A DNA stretch of 64,000 bases from the NCBI RefSeq assembly GCF_009728995.1, contig NZ_VTZW01000008.1, positions 124,001-188,000 of the forward strand. The letters run 5' to 3'. Positions within the stretch are counted from its first letter, which is position 1, and each line of letters opens with the position of its first letter. This document shows positions 1-9,183 of the stretch, piece by piece. The notes beneath the pieces were generated by a model, which ran no database searches, was not told the origin of the DNA, and was given only the letters and a program-made list of their open reading frames with translations. Made by a program: the position numbers and the translations under genes. This DNA comes from Streptomonospora sp. PA3 (GTDB lineage: Bacteria; Actinomycetota; Actinomycetes; Streptosporangiales; Streptosporangiaceae).

Positions 1-3000
1 AGCACGAGGTACTGCGGCGCTGGTCTGAGCAGAAGATCTTCGAACGCTCCCTGGAGCAGTCGCGGGGCAACCCCAACTGGGTCTTCTACGAGGGCCCGCC
101 CACCGCCAACGGCCAGCCCGGCGTGCACCACGTCGAGGCGCGCGTGTTCAAGGACATTTTCCCCCGCTTCAAGACGATGCGCGGCTACCACGTGGACCGC
201 AAGGCCGGATGGGACTGCCACGGCCTGCCCGTCGAGGTCGCGGTCGAGAAGGAGCTGGGCCTCAGCGGCAAGAAGGACATCGAGGAGTTCGGCGTCGCCG
301 AGTTCAACGCCCGCTGCCGCGAATCCGTCCTGCGCAACGTGGGCGCCTTCACCGCCATGACCGAGCGCATGGGCTACTGGGTGAACATGGACGAGGCCTA
401 CCGCACCATGGACCCCGAGTACGTGGAGTCGGTGTGGTGGGCGCTGAAAGCCATCTGGGACAAGGGCCTGCTGGTGAGGGACTACCGCATCAGCCCCTAC
501 TGCCCGCGCTGCGGCACCACGCTCTCCGACCACGAGCTCGCCCAGGGCTACGAGACGGTCGTGGACCCCTCGGTCTACGTGCGCTTCCCCGTCACCTCCG
601 GGCCGCTGGCCGACCCCGAGCGCCCCACCTCCCTGCTGGTGTGGACCACGACCCCGTGGACGCTGGTCTCCAACACGGCGGTGGCCGTGCACCCCGACGT
701 CGCCTACGTCGTGGCCACCGACGGCACCGAGCGCCTGCTTGTGGCCGAGCCCCTGGTCGAGGCTGCGCTGGGCGAGGGCTGGACGCTGACGGGCGAGCGC
801 TTCGAGGGGGCGGAGATGGAGCGCTGGACCTACCAGCGCCCCTTCGAGCTGGTCGACTTCGACGAACCCGCGCACTTCATCGTGCTGGCCGACTACGTGA
901 CCGTGGACGACGGCACCGGCCTGGTCCACCAGTCGCCGGCCTTCGGCGCCGACGACATGGCCGTCTGCCGCGCCTACGGGCTGCCCGTGGTCAACCCCGT
1001 GCGCGCCGACGGCACCTTCGAGGCGGGCCTGGACCTGGTCGGCGGCGTGTTCTTCAAGACCGCCGACACCGCCCTGGTCGACGACCTGCGGGCGCGCGGG
1101 CTGCTGCTGCGCAACCAGCCCTACGAGCACAGCTATCCGCACTGCTGGCGCTGCCACACCGCGCTGCTCTACTACGCGCTGCCGTCCTGGTACATCAAGA
1201 CGACCGCGATCAAGGACGAGCTGCTGGAGCAGAACGCGCGCACCAACTGGTTCCCCGAGAACGTCAAGGAGGGCCGCTACGGGGAGTGGCTGCGCAACAA
1301 CGTCGACTGGGCGCTGTCGCGCAGCCGCTACTGGGGCACGCCGCTGCCGGTGTGGGTGTGCCCGCAGGAGCACCACACCGTCGTCGGCTCGCTGCGCGAG
1401 CTGGGCGAACTGGCCGGCCGGGACCTCAGCGCGCTGGATCCGCACCGGCCCTACGTCGACGACGTGGCCTTCGACTGCCCCGAGTGCGGCGGCCGCGCCC
1501 AGCGGGTGCCCGAGGTCATCGACGTGTGGTTCGACTCGGGCGCGATGCCGTTCGCGCAGTGGGGCGCGCCGCACCGCAACGAGGGCGCGTTCGAGGCCAA
1601 CTTCCCCGGCCAGTACATCTGCGAGGCCATCGACCAGACCCGCGGCTGGTTCTACTCGATGATGGCGGTGAGCACCCTGGTCTTCGGCCACTCCTCCTAC
1701 GAGAACGTGGTCTGCCTGGGCCACATCCTCGCCGAGGACGGCCGCAAGATGAGCAAGCACCTGGGCAACGTCCTCGAACCCATGGAGGTCATGGAGCGCC
1801 ACGGCGCCGATGCGCTGCGCTGGTTCATGGCCGCCAGCGGGTCGCCGTGGATGCCGCGGCGCGTGGGCCACGAGGCCCTGGAGGAGATCGTCCGCAAGGT
1901 CCTGCTGACCTACTACAACACGGTCTCCTTCTTCACCCTCTACGCCGGCGCGGGCGGGGCCTGGAGCCACGACCGGCTCGCCGCCGCGCCCGCACCCGCC
2001 GACCGGCCGCTGCTGGACCGGTGGCTGCTCTCCGAGCTGCACCGGGTCGTCCAGGGCGTCGGGGACGCGCTGGACCGGTTCGACACCGCAGGCGCCGGGC
2101 GGCTGCTGACCGCCTTCGTCGACGACCTGTCCAACTGGTACGTGCGCCGCTCGCGCCGCCGGTTCTGGGCGGGCGCCGACACCCCCGAGGGCGCGTCGGC
2201 GTTCGCGACCCTGTTCGAGGCACTGGAGTCGCTGACCCTGGTGATGGCGCCGCTGGTGCCCTTCATCACCGACCACGTGTGGGCGGCGCTGCGCCGGCCG
2301 GAGGCGCCGGAGTCGGTGCACCTGGCGAGCTGGCCCCAGGCCCGCGAGGACCTGATCGACACCGAGCTGTCGGCGCAGATGGCCCTTACCCGCCGACTGG
2401 TGGAGCTGGGCCGCGCCGCCCGGGTGGACTCGGGCGTGCGCACCCGCCAGCCGCTGTCGCGGGTGCTGGTGGGCGCGGCCGGGTTCGCCGAGCTGCCCGA
2501 ACAGTTGCGCGACCAGATCGCCGAGGAGCTGAACGTGCAGCAGCTCGACCCGCTCTCGGCGGTGGGCGGCGACCTGGTGGAGTACACGGTCAAGCCGAAC
2601 TTCCGAGCCCTGGGCAAGCGGTTCGCCAAGCGCACGCCGCTGGTGGCCGAGGCGATCGGCGCCGCCGACGCGCGGGCGCTGGTGGAGCAGATCCGCTCCA
2701 GCGGCTGGGCGCATGTCGAGGTCGAGGGCGAGCCGGTGGAGATCAGCTCCGAGGAGGTGCTGATCAGCGAGCAGCCCCGCGAAGGCTGGACGGTGGCGGC
2801 CGAGGGCGGCGAGACCGTCGCGCTGGATTTGGAGATCACCCCGGAGCTGCAGCGCGCCGGTCTGGCCCGGGAGTTGGTGCGCCTGATCCAGGACGCCCGC
2901 AAGTCCAGCGGTCTGGAGATCTCCGACCGGATCGAGCTGTGGTGGTCGGCCGAGGACCCGATGACCGCGCAGGCGCTCACCGAGCACGAGCGCACGATCG

Positions 3001-3131
3001 CCGGCGAGGTGTTGGCGGTGCGCGTCACCGAGGGCAGCCCGCAGGGCGAGGCGCACACGGTCTCCTCGGCGGACTTCGGCGTGACGGTCCACCTGCGCAA
3101 GACCGCGGACACGGGCCGGCCGCCGGCCTGA
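1..3131 (+). CDS. ileS: Isoleucine--tRNA ligase, 5' end outside window
   Basis: The product is a cytoplasmic enzyme that charges tRNA-Ile and edits mischarged valine. The frame is already open at base 3, so the first few dozen codons lie outside the window; 1,042 residues are visible. A HIGH-type nucleotide-binding segment (GQPGVHH) lies at 111-131. The second class I signature, KMSKH (a KMSKS variant), lies at 1746-1760. Cysteine pairs (CPRC near base 500, CPEC near 1478) look like zinc-binding sites, and the anticodon-binding C-terminal domain follows. The size suits the long, roughly 1,050-residue form common in actinobacteria. ileS next to divIVA is a common actinobacterial arrangement; here the two sides are convergent and separated by a repeat array. 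A strong hairpin follows the stop codon. Confidence 0.97.
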   Translation, partial: HEVLRRWSEQKIFERSLEQSRGNPNWVFYEGPPTANGQPGVHHVEARVFKDIFPRFKTMRGYHVDRKAGWDCHGLPVEVAVEKELGLSGKKDIEEFGVAEFNARCRESVLRNVGAFTAMTERMGYWVNMDEAYRTMDPEYVESVWWALKAIWDKGLLVRDYRISPYCPRCGTTLSDHELAQGYETVVDPSVYVRFPVTSGPLADPERPTSLLVWTTTPWTLVSNTAVAVHPDVAYVVATDGTERLLVAEPLVEAALGEGWTLTGERFEGAEMERWTYQRPFELVDFDEPAHFIVLADYVTVDDGTGLVHQSPAFGADDMAVCRAYGLPVVNPVRADGTFEAGLDLVGGVFFKTADTALVDDLRARGLLLRNQPYEHSYPHCWRCHTALLYYALPSWYIKTTAIKDELLEQNARTNWFPENVKEGRYGEWLRNNVDWALSRSRYWGTPLPVWVCPQEHHTVVGSLRELGELAGRDLSALDPHRPYVDDVAFDCPECGGRAQRVPEVIDVWFDSGAMPFAQWGAPHRNEGAFEANFPGQYICEAIDQTRGWFYSMMAVSTLVFGHSSYENVVCLGHILAEDGRKMSKHLGNVLEPMEVMERHGADALRWFMAASGSPWMPRRVGHEALEEIVRKVLLTYYNTVSFFTLYAGAGGAWSHDRLAAAPAPADRPLLDRWLLSELHRVVQGVGDALDRFDTAGAGRLLTAFVDDLSNWYVRRSRRRFWAGADTPEGASAFATLFEALESLTLVMAPLVPFITDHVWAALRRPEAPESVHLASWPQAREDLIDTELSAQMALTRRLVELGRAARVDSGVRTRQPLSRVLVGAAGFAELPEQLRDQIAEELNVQQLDPLSAVGGDLVEYTVKPNFRALGKRFAKRTPLVAEAIGAADARALVEQIRSSGWAHVEVEGEPVEISSEEVLISEQPREGWTVAAEGGETVALDLEITPELQRAGLARELVRLIQDARKSSGLEISDRIELWWSAEDPMTAQALTEHERTIAGEVLAVRVTEGSPQGEAHTVSSADFGVTVHLRKTADTGRPPA

Positions 3132-3144
3132 GGCGGGTTTTCCC

Positions 3145-3182
3145 GCGGGCGTGCGGGGCGCTTGGACGCGCCGCACGCCCGC
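3145..3182 (+). terminator. Hairpin terminator after ileS
   Basis: The arms 3145-3161 and 3168-3182 are complementary over 15 bases with a two-base bulge, around a six-base loop (ttggac). The hairpin starts 13 bases after the ileS stop. There is no T-run, as is usual for actinobacterial terminators. Part of it also resembles the second hairpin repeat family seen at 27927-27995 and 59729-59811. Confidence 0.6.
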
Positions 3183-3277
3183 TCGTGCTTTCCCGCGGAT
3201 GGGCGTGGGCGCTTTGCGGCGCCGCCTTGCCTCCTCGCTCATGTCCTGTTCAAGAAGTCGGGCACCACAGGCACAGA

Positions 3278-4240
3278 GGCTGCGGCAATGGGGCTGGCTC
3301 GCGCGCAGCGCTGCGTGCCGGCTTGCCGCCGAGCGCACGGAACACCTTCACGCCAGAAGCCCGCCACCGATGATGCGGCTCCACCTCGAAAGAACCGCGC
3401 GCGCTCGGCGGCAAGCTGCCACCGCGCTACGCGAGACGCGCCCATTGCCGCAACCCCGGGGATGGCCGCCCCAGGTGGTACCCGGCGGGCTCCTCTGCCC
3501 TGGCAACAGCAGGAACCCTCCCGGGACCATCCACGTCGAGCACCACACAGGCTGCGGCAATGGGGCTGGCTCGCGCGCAGCGCTGCGTGCCAGCTTGCCG
3601 CCGAGCGCACGGAACACCTTCACGCCAGAAGCCCGCCACCGATGATGCGGCTCCACCTCGAAAGAACCGCGCGCGCTCGGCGGCAAGCTGCCACCGCGCT
3701 ACGCGAGACGCGCCCATTGCCGCAACCCCGGGGATGGCCGCCCCAGGCGGTATCCGGCGGGCTCCTCTGCCCTGGCTTCAACAGCAGGAACCCTCCGGGG
3801 ACCATCCACGTCGAGCACCACACAGGCTGCGGCAATGGGGCTAGCTCGCGCGCAGCGCTGCGTGCCAGCTTGCCGCCGAGCGCACGGAACACCTTCACGC
3901 CAGAAGCCCGCCACCGATGATGCGGCTCCACCTCGAAAGAACCGCGTGCGCTCGGCGGCAAGCTGCCACCGCGCTACGCGAGACGCGCCCATTGCCGCAA
4001 CCCCGGGGATGGCCGCCCCAGGCGGTATCCGGCGGGCTCCTCTGCCCTGGCTTCAACAGCAGGAACCCTCCGGGGACCATCCACGTCGAGCACCACACAG
4101 GCTGCGGCAATGGGGCTGGCTCGCGCGCAGCGCTGCGTGCCAGCTTGCCGCCGAGCGCACGGAACACCTTCACGCCAGAAGCCCGCCACCGATGATGCGG
4201 CTCCACCTGGAAAGGACTCCGTGCGCTCGGCGGCAAAGAA
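3278..4240. repeat. Tandem array, about 275-bp unit, about 3.5 copies
   Basis: Units begin with GGCTGCGGCAATGGGGCT at 3278, 3550, 3825 and 4100, giving periods of 272, 275 and 275 bases. Copies 2 and 3 differ at only a few positions. Copy 1 lacks three bases near its end, and copy 4 diverges after about 4205. Each unit contains both halves of the palindromic core plus a linker that includes CATCCACGTCGAGCACC. There are no unique spacers. Confidence 0.92.
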
Positions 4241-4241
4241 A

Positions 4242-4341
4242 CACGTGACGCGAAGCGTCTCCGTTGGGGTGGTGGCGGGCTGACGGGCGGGCACGTGACG
4301 CGAAGCGTCTCCGATGGGGTGGCGGCGGGCTGACGGGCGGG
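4242..4341. repeat. 50-bp tandem module, two copies
   Basis: The module starts CACGTGACGCGAAGCGTCTC at 4242 and again at 4292. It ends in a G-rich stretch, GGCGGGCTGACGGGCGGG. The same 50-base period occurs three times at 27664-27813 in another copy of the element, and a single copy lies in each unit of the 33131 array. Confidence 0.85.
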
Positions 4342-4481
4342 CCGCGCTACGCGGAGCGCACCCATCGCCGCAACCTCGATGGCGGCCGCCCCAAGCGGTA
4401 CCCGGTGGGTTCCTCGAAAGCGGCGCCGGTCGCTCCCGCGGCGTGCGCGATGACGACTACGGCAAGCCCCTCACCGGCGGG

Positions 4482-6287
4482 TCAGGAGCGGTCGTCCTCC
4501 TCGTCGCCCTCGGCGGTGTCGCGGCGCAGGACGACGGTCCGGTCGGGATCGGGCCCATCGGCGGCGGTCGCGGCGCCGGGCTCACGGTCGTCCGGGGCGT
4601 CATCGGGGGCCGCCGCCTCGGGGTCGGCATCCGCAACGGGAGCGGATTCGGGGGCAGGGTCGCGCTCGCCGGCGGCCGTGGCCGCGGACCGTTCGATCGG
4701 CTGGGTCTGCTCCTCGGCCGGCGCATCGGCGCGGTCGGTGTGCCCGGCCGGGGCTTCCGCCGAAGCCGAGTGCTCGGGGGCGTCCGCCTCCGGCGCGTCC
4801 TCGTGCTCGTGCCCCTCGATCGCGTCCGGCCGGTCGGCGCTGCGGTCGTCCACCTCCACCGCCGCCCTGTCCGGGCCGCCGGTGCCCGGCTCCACGGTCT
4901 CCGGCTCTTCGGCGCCGCGGGCGGCGGAGGCGGCCGCGTCCTCGCCGCCGGTGCCGGGTTCCGCGGCCTCGGGCTCGGTGGCCATGGCCGCCCGGAGGTC
5001 GATCGGCTCGGTGGCCGGGTCGCCGGCCGCGTCCTGGGAAGCTGCGGGGGCGGCGTTCCACGCGGACGCCGGTTCGGCCCGCGGCTCCTGTCCGCCGGGC
5101 CGGCCGTCCTGCTCCGCGCCGGCCCGGGGCGCACCGTCCTCGGCCGGCTCCGCGGCGGCCGGCTGCGGCGGCTCGTCGTGCGCGCGGCTCGCCGAGGCGT
5201 CCGCTGCCGCTCCGGCGGCAGCGGTCTCCTCCTCGGCCACGTAATCAGCATTGGCATCGGCGCCGTCCGCACCGGGCGGCTCCACTGCAGCGTCCCGGCC
5301 CTCGGTGTCCGGGCGCAGGCCGCTCACGAACGCGCTGAAGGACAGGTCGCGGTCGGATTCATCGACGGTGCCGTCCTCGGCCGCCTCCGCGGCCGCCGCG
5401 GGCTCGGTCTCGGGTGTGCGGGCGGGCTCCTGGGAACGGGCGGTGCCCGCGGAATCCGCGGCCGCCGCCTCCTCCGGCGCGGCCGGAGGTCCGTCCTGGG
5501 AGCCGGTGCCGACGGCGGGCCGCTCCGGTTCGGCGGAGTCGTCGAAGTCCCGGGCGACCCATTCCTGCAGGGGCTCCTCTTCCTGCGGAGGCTCCTGCGC
5601 GGCCGCCGCGTCCTCGGCGGTGCCGCTCGGCGCGTCGGAGGCGCCTGTGGGCATCGCGCCCTCGTCGTCGGGCGCGGTGGAGACCCGCTGGATGCGCGGC
5701 CGGACCGGCCGGGGACCGGGGGGCTGCGCGCTGTCCGCGCTCTCCGGCGGCCCGGTCCGCTCGGCTGCGGCCGGCTGCTCCGGCCGCTCCGCCGATCCGG
5801 GCCGCTCCGCGGCCTCCTCCGGCGGTCGGCCGGGAGTCGCCGCGGTGCCGAAGGCCTCGGACGGCGGTGTGCCACCGCCGTAGCCGGGGGCCGGTGGGCC
5901 GCCCGGTGCCGGGGCCTCCTGCCGCGCCGGGGCACCCCCCGGCGCGGGCGCGAACCCTTGGGCCGACCGGTCTCCTTCGCCGCCCGGGCTCCGCTGCCAT
6001 GCCGATCCGGCCGATGCGCCCGACGGAGCCGGGGCCGGGACGGACGCCTTCCCCAAACCGCCCGTCCATGCCCGCTTCCGTCCGGCGCCGGCAGCACCGG
6101 GCACCGCATCCCTCCGGGAGCCCAACCCCAGCTGCTCGCGTGATCTCACCGCCTCGGCGACGAGCAGGACCGCACCGAGGCCGCCCAGTACGAGGGCGAT
6201 GTAGACCAGCGCCGTCTCGGCGAACACCACCCCGAAGGCGATGACCGCCAGAGCCGCCACCAGGGTGGCGAGACTGAGGATGAACAC
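4482..6287 (-). CDS. Acidic, low-complexity membrane protein next to divIVA
   Basis: This 601-residue protein starts at GTG (6287) and matches no named family that I recognise. Two hydrophobic helices lie at about residues 4-22 and 27-45. About 550 residues then follow, dominated by Ala, Glu, Pro, Gly and Asp with almost no hydrophobic clusters, ending RTVVLRRDTAEGDEEDDRS. The likely layout is a membrane hairpin with a long, disordered, strongly acidic cytoplasmic tail. It is the last gene of the dcw cluster, 108 bases after divIVA. That position suggests, without proving, a role in polar growth or division. The overlapping opposite-strand frames are shadows of its biased codon use. The reading frame is supported by the N-terminal helices and G/C in third positions. 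Function is unknown. Confidence 0.75.
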   Translation of the reverse strand: MFILSLATLVAALAVIAFGVVFAETALVYIALVLGGLGAVLLVAEAVRSREQLGLGSRRDAVPGAAGAGRKRAWTGGLGKASVPAPAPSGASAGSAWQRSPGGEGDRSAQGFAPAPGGAPARQEAPAPGGPPAPGYGGGTPPSEAFGTAATPGRPPEEAAERPGSAERPEQPAAAERTGPPESADSAQPPGPRPVRPRIQRVSTAPDDEGAMPTGASDAPSGTAEDAAAAQEPPQEEEPLQEWVARDFDDSAEPERPAVGTGSQDGPPAAPEEAAAADSAGTARSQEPARTPETEPAAAAEAAEDGTVDESDRDLSFSAFVSGLRPDTEGRDAAVEPPGADGADANADYVAEEETAAAGAAADASASRAHDEPPQPAAAEPAEDGAPRAGAEQDGRPGGQEPRAEPASAWNAAPAASQDAAGDPATEPIDLRAAMATEPEAAEPGTGGEDAAASAARGAEEPETVEPGTGGPDRAAVEVDDRSADRPDAIEGHEHEDAPEADAPEHSASAEAPAGHTDRADAPAEEQTQPIERSAATAAGERDPAPESAPVADADPEAAAPDDAPDDREPGAATAADGPDPDRTVVLRRDTAEGDEEDDRS

Positions 6288-6395
6288 GGAAAAGGAGAGC
6301 CTTCAACTCAAGGGTTCAATTGTGTGCGGCCGCACTGCGGCTCAGTCGCGGCACAGTCCCGATCGCCGCTGTGCGCGCCTGGAGTCCGGAGGAGG

Positions 6396-7304
6396 TCAGC
6401 GGCGCTCGTGCGGGACCTCGCCGGGGTGGTAGCCGCCGTGCTGGGCGGGCTCGGGCTGGGCGAAGGGGTTGCCCGCGGGTGCGCCGTTGCCGGGTCCGCC
6501 GTGCTGCATGCCGGGGTTGGCGCCGGAGGGCGACATGGTCTGGAACCCGCCGGTGGTGTTGGGGTTCTGCTGGCCGGAGTTGGGCTCGTTGGCGCCTTCG
6601 GCGAGCTCGCGCAGCTGGCGCTCGAAGTAGTCCTTCAGGCGGCTGCGGTACTCGCGCTCGAAGTCCTTGAGCTCGGCGACCTTGTGCTCCAGCTCCTCGC
6701 GCTGCTGCACCAGGGAGCCCATCACCTGGCGGTGGCGCTCCTGGGCGTCGCGGTCGAGGTTCTCGGAGCGGGCGCGGGCCTCGTTGACGATCTGCTCGGC
6801 CTGGCGCCGGGCCTTGCCGAGGATGTCGTCGGCCTCGTGGCGGGCGCGGCCGAGGGTCTCGTCGGCCTCGCGGCGCGCGTCGGAGATCGCCTGGTCGGCG
6901 GTCTGCTGGGCCAGCGCCAGCACCCGGGCGGCGGTGTCCATGTTCTCTTCGGAGCCGGGCAGGCCCATGTTGGCCGCCATGGCCGGGATCTGCTGCTCCA
7001 GCGGCTGCTGCTGTTGCGGCTGCTGCTGCGGGGGCTCCTGGCGTACAGGCTCGGGCTGCGGGGGCTCCGGCGGGAGCTGCTGCTCCTGGGGCTGCTGCTG
7101 GAAGTCCTGCATGCCGGCGTTGGGCACCTTGCCGCGCAGGCACTCGGCGAGCTTGCCGCGCAGCTCCTCGTTCTCCTGGATCAGGCGGTCGAGCTCGGTC
7201 TCGACCTCGTCGAGGAACGCGTCGACCTCTTCCTCGTCGTAGCCCGGCCGGAGCCGGGTGGTACTGAACTGCTTATTCCGCACATCCGCGGGTGTCAGCG
7301 GCAT
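6396..7304 (-). CDS. divIVA: DivIVA/Wag31 polar growth and septum protein
   Basis: DivIVA (Wag31) is a coiled-coil scaffold that binds curved membrane at the poles and directs cell-wall growth in actinobacteria, where it is usually essential. The 302-residue protein opens MPLTPADVRNKQFSTTRLRP, the typical lipid-binding N-terminal domain, followed by YDEEEVDAFLDEVE. A Gln/Pro-rich linker covers about residues 65-105. A long heptad-rich coiled coil (LALAQQTADQAISDARREAD onward) covers about 120-225, with a Gly/Asn/Pro-rich tail. The ATG at 7304 is preceded by AAGGAGACGAAC, a good ribosome-binding site. A promoter is proposed at 7359-7386. The yggT/sepF side lies upstream, so divIVA can be transcribed apart from the rest of the cluster. 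Confidence 0.97.
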   Translation of the reverse strand: MPLTPADVRNKQFSTTRLRPGYDEEEVDAFLDEVETELDRLIQENEELRGKLAECLRGKVPNAGMQDFQQQPQEQQLPPEPPQPEPVRQEPPQQQPQQQQPLEQQIPAMAANMGLPGSEENMDTAARVLALAQQTADQAISDARREADETLGRARHEADDILGKARRQAEQIVNEARARSENLDRDAQERHRQVMGSLVQQREELEHKVAELKDFEREYRSRLKDYFERQLRELAEGANEPNSGQQNPNTTGGFQTMSPSGANPGMQHGGPGNGAPAGNPFAQPEPAQHGGYHPGEVPHERR

Positions 7305-7358
7305 GTTCGTCTCCTTGGCGCGCTTGGACTGTGTCCGTAGGGACGCTACCTGATCGTG

Positions 7359-7386
7359 ACCTTACGGCAATCCAGATCATGACCAA
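7359..7386 (-). promoter_or_regulatory. Candidate divIVA promoter
   Basis: On the minus strand, TTGGTC (7386-7381) and TAAGGT (7364-7359) are separated by 16 bases, a good fit to the actinobacterial housekeeping sigma factor. The predicted start of transcription is about 48 bases before the divIVA ATG. Confidence 0.55.
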
Positions 7387-7433
7387 GGCCACATATCGGA
7401 AGCAAAGCTGACCTTTCCGACATCTGTGACCTT

Positions 7434-7727
7434 CTAGATGAACGAGATCGAACTTACGATCTGGAGCAGGATCACCACGAAGAGGAAGAGCACGGTGAAA
7501 CTCAGGTCAAGCGCCAAACCCCCCAGGCGTATGGGTGGGATGAACCGACGCAGGAACCTCAGGGGCGGATCGGTGATCGTGTAGACCGTCTCAGCGAGTA
7601 CCAGCACGAACCCGGTCGGTCGCCACGACCGCGCAAACGCCTGCACGAGCTCGAAGACGAGCCGCGCGATCAACACCAGCATGAACAGGTTCAGCAGGAT
7701 GATGACGACGGACTGGACGATACTCAC
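7434..7727 (-). CDS. yggT: YggT family membrane protein
   Basis: This small integral membrane protein is of the YggT/Ycf19 type, usually found between sepF and divIVA in Gram-positive bacteria. Its biochemical role is poorly defined, though family members are linked to membrane and division processes. Two hydrophobic segments are visible, one near the N-terminus (VVIILLNLFMLVLIARLVFE) and one at the C-terminus (FTVLFLFVVILLQIVSS). They flank the conserved TDPPLRFLRRFIPP loop. I chose the GTG at 7727, giving 97 residues, because GGGGAACGGCC lies just before it. A TTG six codons upstream (7745) keeps the frame but lacks a ribosome-binding site. Only 39 bases separate it from the sepF stop, so co-transcription is likely. 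Confidence 0.93.
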   Translation of the reverse strand: MSIVQSVVIILLNLFMLVLIARLVFELVQAFARSWRPTGFVLVLAETVYTITDPPLRFLRRFIPPIRLGGLALDLSFTVLFLFVVILLQIVSSISFI

Positions 7728-7766
7728 GGCCGTTCCCCGACCCAATCTCTGGACATCTGTGATGAT

Positions 7767-8294
7767 CTAACTCTGGTTGAAGAACCCTCGCTCAGCGATG
7801 CGTGCTTTGTCTTCAGCAGTCACCTCAACATTGGCCGGGGACAACAGGAACACCTTGGTGGTCACGCGGTCGATACTGCCATGCAGCCCGAAGATCAGGC
7901 CCGCCGCGAAGTCGACCAGCCGCTTGGCGTCGCTGTCGACCATCTCGGTCAGGTTCATGATCACCGGTACACCTTCTCGGAAGTACTCTCCGATGGTACG
8001 CGCCTCGTTGTACGTCCGGGGATGGAGCGTAGTGATGCGCGCAAGGTCTGCCGTAGCAGGGGTCGTGTGCGTCGGGGTGCGCCTCTCTGCAGGAGACATG
8101 GTGTAGTCATCCGCATCCGTCACGGAGTCGACACGCGGATCGCCGCCTTGATGACCGAGATCCCGGTCGCGCCGGCCGTCAACGCCTTCGTCGAAGTCGT
8201 CGAAGTCATCATATTCGTCCGCATAGCGGTGATCGTAGCGGTCGTCCTCCACGAGGCCGAGGTAGACCGCCATCTTGCGCATCGCGCCGGCCAT
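7767..8294 (-). CDS. sepF: Cell division protein SepF
   Basis: SepF tethers FtsZ filaments to the membrane. In actinobacteria, which lack FtsA, it is the main FtsZ anchor. The protein has 175 residues. The N-terminus [14 protein letters not shown] is the membrane-binding amphipathic helix. An Asp/Tyr/Arg-rich flexible linker follows. The C-terminal SepF domain runs from [20 protein letters not shown] through [19 protein letters not shown] to [11 protein letters not shown] and ends GFFNQS. The ATG at 8294 is preceded by GGAGGACAAGAG, a strong ribosome-binding site, so the longer open frame upstream is not used. It sits in the conserved order ftsZ, pgeF, yggS, sepF, yggT, divIVA. Confidence 0.97.
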   Translation of the reverse strand: MAGAMRKMAVYLGLVEDDRYDHRYADEYDDFDDFDEGVDGRRDRDLGHQGGDPRVDSVTDADDYTMSPAERRTPTHTTPATADLARITTLHPRTYNEARTIGEYFREGVPVIMNLTEMVDSDAKRLVDFAAGLIFGLHGSIDRVTTKVFLLSPANVEVTAEDKARIAERGFFNQS

Positions 8295-8361
8295 CTCTTG
8301 TCCTCCGTCGTCCCTGTGGTGCGGCACCGCAGATGACTCAGTCCGTGTCGGGCCCGGCCCA

Positions 8362-8382
8362 AGTTCGCCGGAAGGGCGAACT
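8362..8382 (-). terminator. Short hairpin between yggS and sepF
   Basis: AGTTCGCC and GGCGAACT form an 8-bp stem with a five-base loop, about 35 bases after the yggS stop and 68 bases before the sepF start. It could be a weak terminator or a leader hairpin. There is no T-run. Confidence 0.35.
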
Positions 8383-8415
8383 CGACAGTTGGGCGCCAAG
8401 GTCCATGTGGGGACA

Positions 8416-9183
8416 TTACCCGACGTTCGGGCCGCGATCGTCGAGCAACGCCGTTCCCACACGCAGGTGTGTCGCCCCTTGGCCGACAGCCGCTTCCAGG
8501 TCCCCGCTCATCCCCGCCGAAACCGCTACCGCCTGAGGGTAGCGATCCCGGACCTCGGCGGCGACCGCATTCAGCCGGGCGAACGCCTCGGCGGGATCGC
8601 CCCCGCGCGGCGCGACCGCCATGACCCCGCCCAGCGCCAGCCCGTCCTCGGCCGCCACGGCGTCGGCCACGGCGAGAACGTCGCGCGGATCGGCCCCGCC
8701 GCGCAGCCCCAGCACGCCGGCCGCCGAGTCGGGGTCGAGGTTGACCTGCACCAGGCAGCCCACTTCGCGCCCCTCGGCGCGGGCGCGCGCCCCCAGCGCC
8801 GCCGCGAGCCGGGTGCGGTCCACCGAGTGGACCACGTCCGCGTAGCGGGCCACCGACCGGGCCTTGTTGGTCTGCAACTGCCCGACGAAGTGCCACCGCA
8901 GGCCCAGATCGGCGCATTCGGCCGCCTTGGGCGCCGCCTCCTGGTCGCGGTTCTCACCCACGTCGGTGATCCCCAGCTCAGCGAGGATGCGCACGTCGGA
9001 GGCCGGAAACGTCTTGGTCACCGCGATAATCGTCACCTCCTGCGGGCTGCGGCCGACGGCTGCGCAGGCGGCGTCGACGCGCCGGCGCAGCGCGGCGAGG
9101 TTGGCACGGATCCGCTCGCGGCGCTCCGCGCCGCCGGCCGCCTCGCCGGGCGCGCCCGCGCCCCCGATGCCGCCGGCGCTCAC
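8416..9183 (-). CDS. yggS: YggS/PLPBP pyridoxal phosphate homeostasis protein
   Basis: This is a 255-residue alanine-racemase-fold protein that binds pyridoxal 5'-phosphate and keeps cellular B6 and amino-acid pools balanced; family members have no known catalytic activity. The PLP lysine is in [14 protein letters not shown]. Other family marks are [38 protein letters not shown] and [12 protein letters not shown]. The GTG start at 9183 overlaps the pgeF stop (GTGA), which indicates translational coupling and rules out the much longer open frame upstream. Its place between pgeF and sepF is standard for actinobacteria. Confidence 0.95.
   Translation of the reverse strand: MSAGGIGGAGAPGEAAGGAERRERIRANLAALRRRVDAACAAVGRSPQEVTIIAVTKTFPASDVRILAELGITDVGENRDQEAAPKAAECADLGLRWHFVGQLQTNKARSVARYADVVHSVDRTRLAAALGARARAEGREVGCLVQVNLDPDSAAGVLGLRGGADPRDVLAVADAVAAEDGLALGGVMAVAPRGGDPAEAFARLNAVAAEVRDRYPQAVAVSAGMSGDLEAAVGQGATHLRVGTALLDDRGPNVG

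Larger units (their letters stand above)
3243..4430. repeat. Palindromic repeat element, locus A, amplified
   Basis: This fills the 1.35-kb gap between the convergent ileS and the membrane protein gene. The left end is GTCCTGTTCAAGAA (3243-3256), then a GGCACCACAG-type block and the core motif GCGGCAATGGGGCTG. The right end carries the other signature, a GGGTTCCT block and CCATCGCCGCAACC read inward, but its outermost bases have decayed. Between the ends, arms containing CTTGCCGCCGAGCGCAC and its complement form an imperfect palindrome that has been tandemly amplified. Open frames run in several phases on both strands, but they shadow one another, repeat with the DNA and match no family I know. 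I regard the region as non-coding. Confidence 0.8.

Noticed and set aside
209-3373. Long frames overlapping ileS and other genes on both strands
   Set aside because: They are Arg/Gly/Pro/Ala-rich shadows of true genes with conserved motifs in the other frame.
3132-4481. Many overlapping open frames on both strands within the repeat array
   Set aside because: They repeat with the DNA unit, occur in several frames on both strands at once, match no family and lack ribosome-binding sites. High GC removes stops, so openness alone means little.
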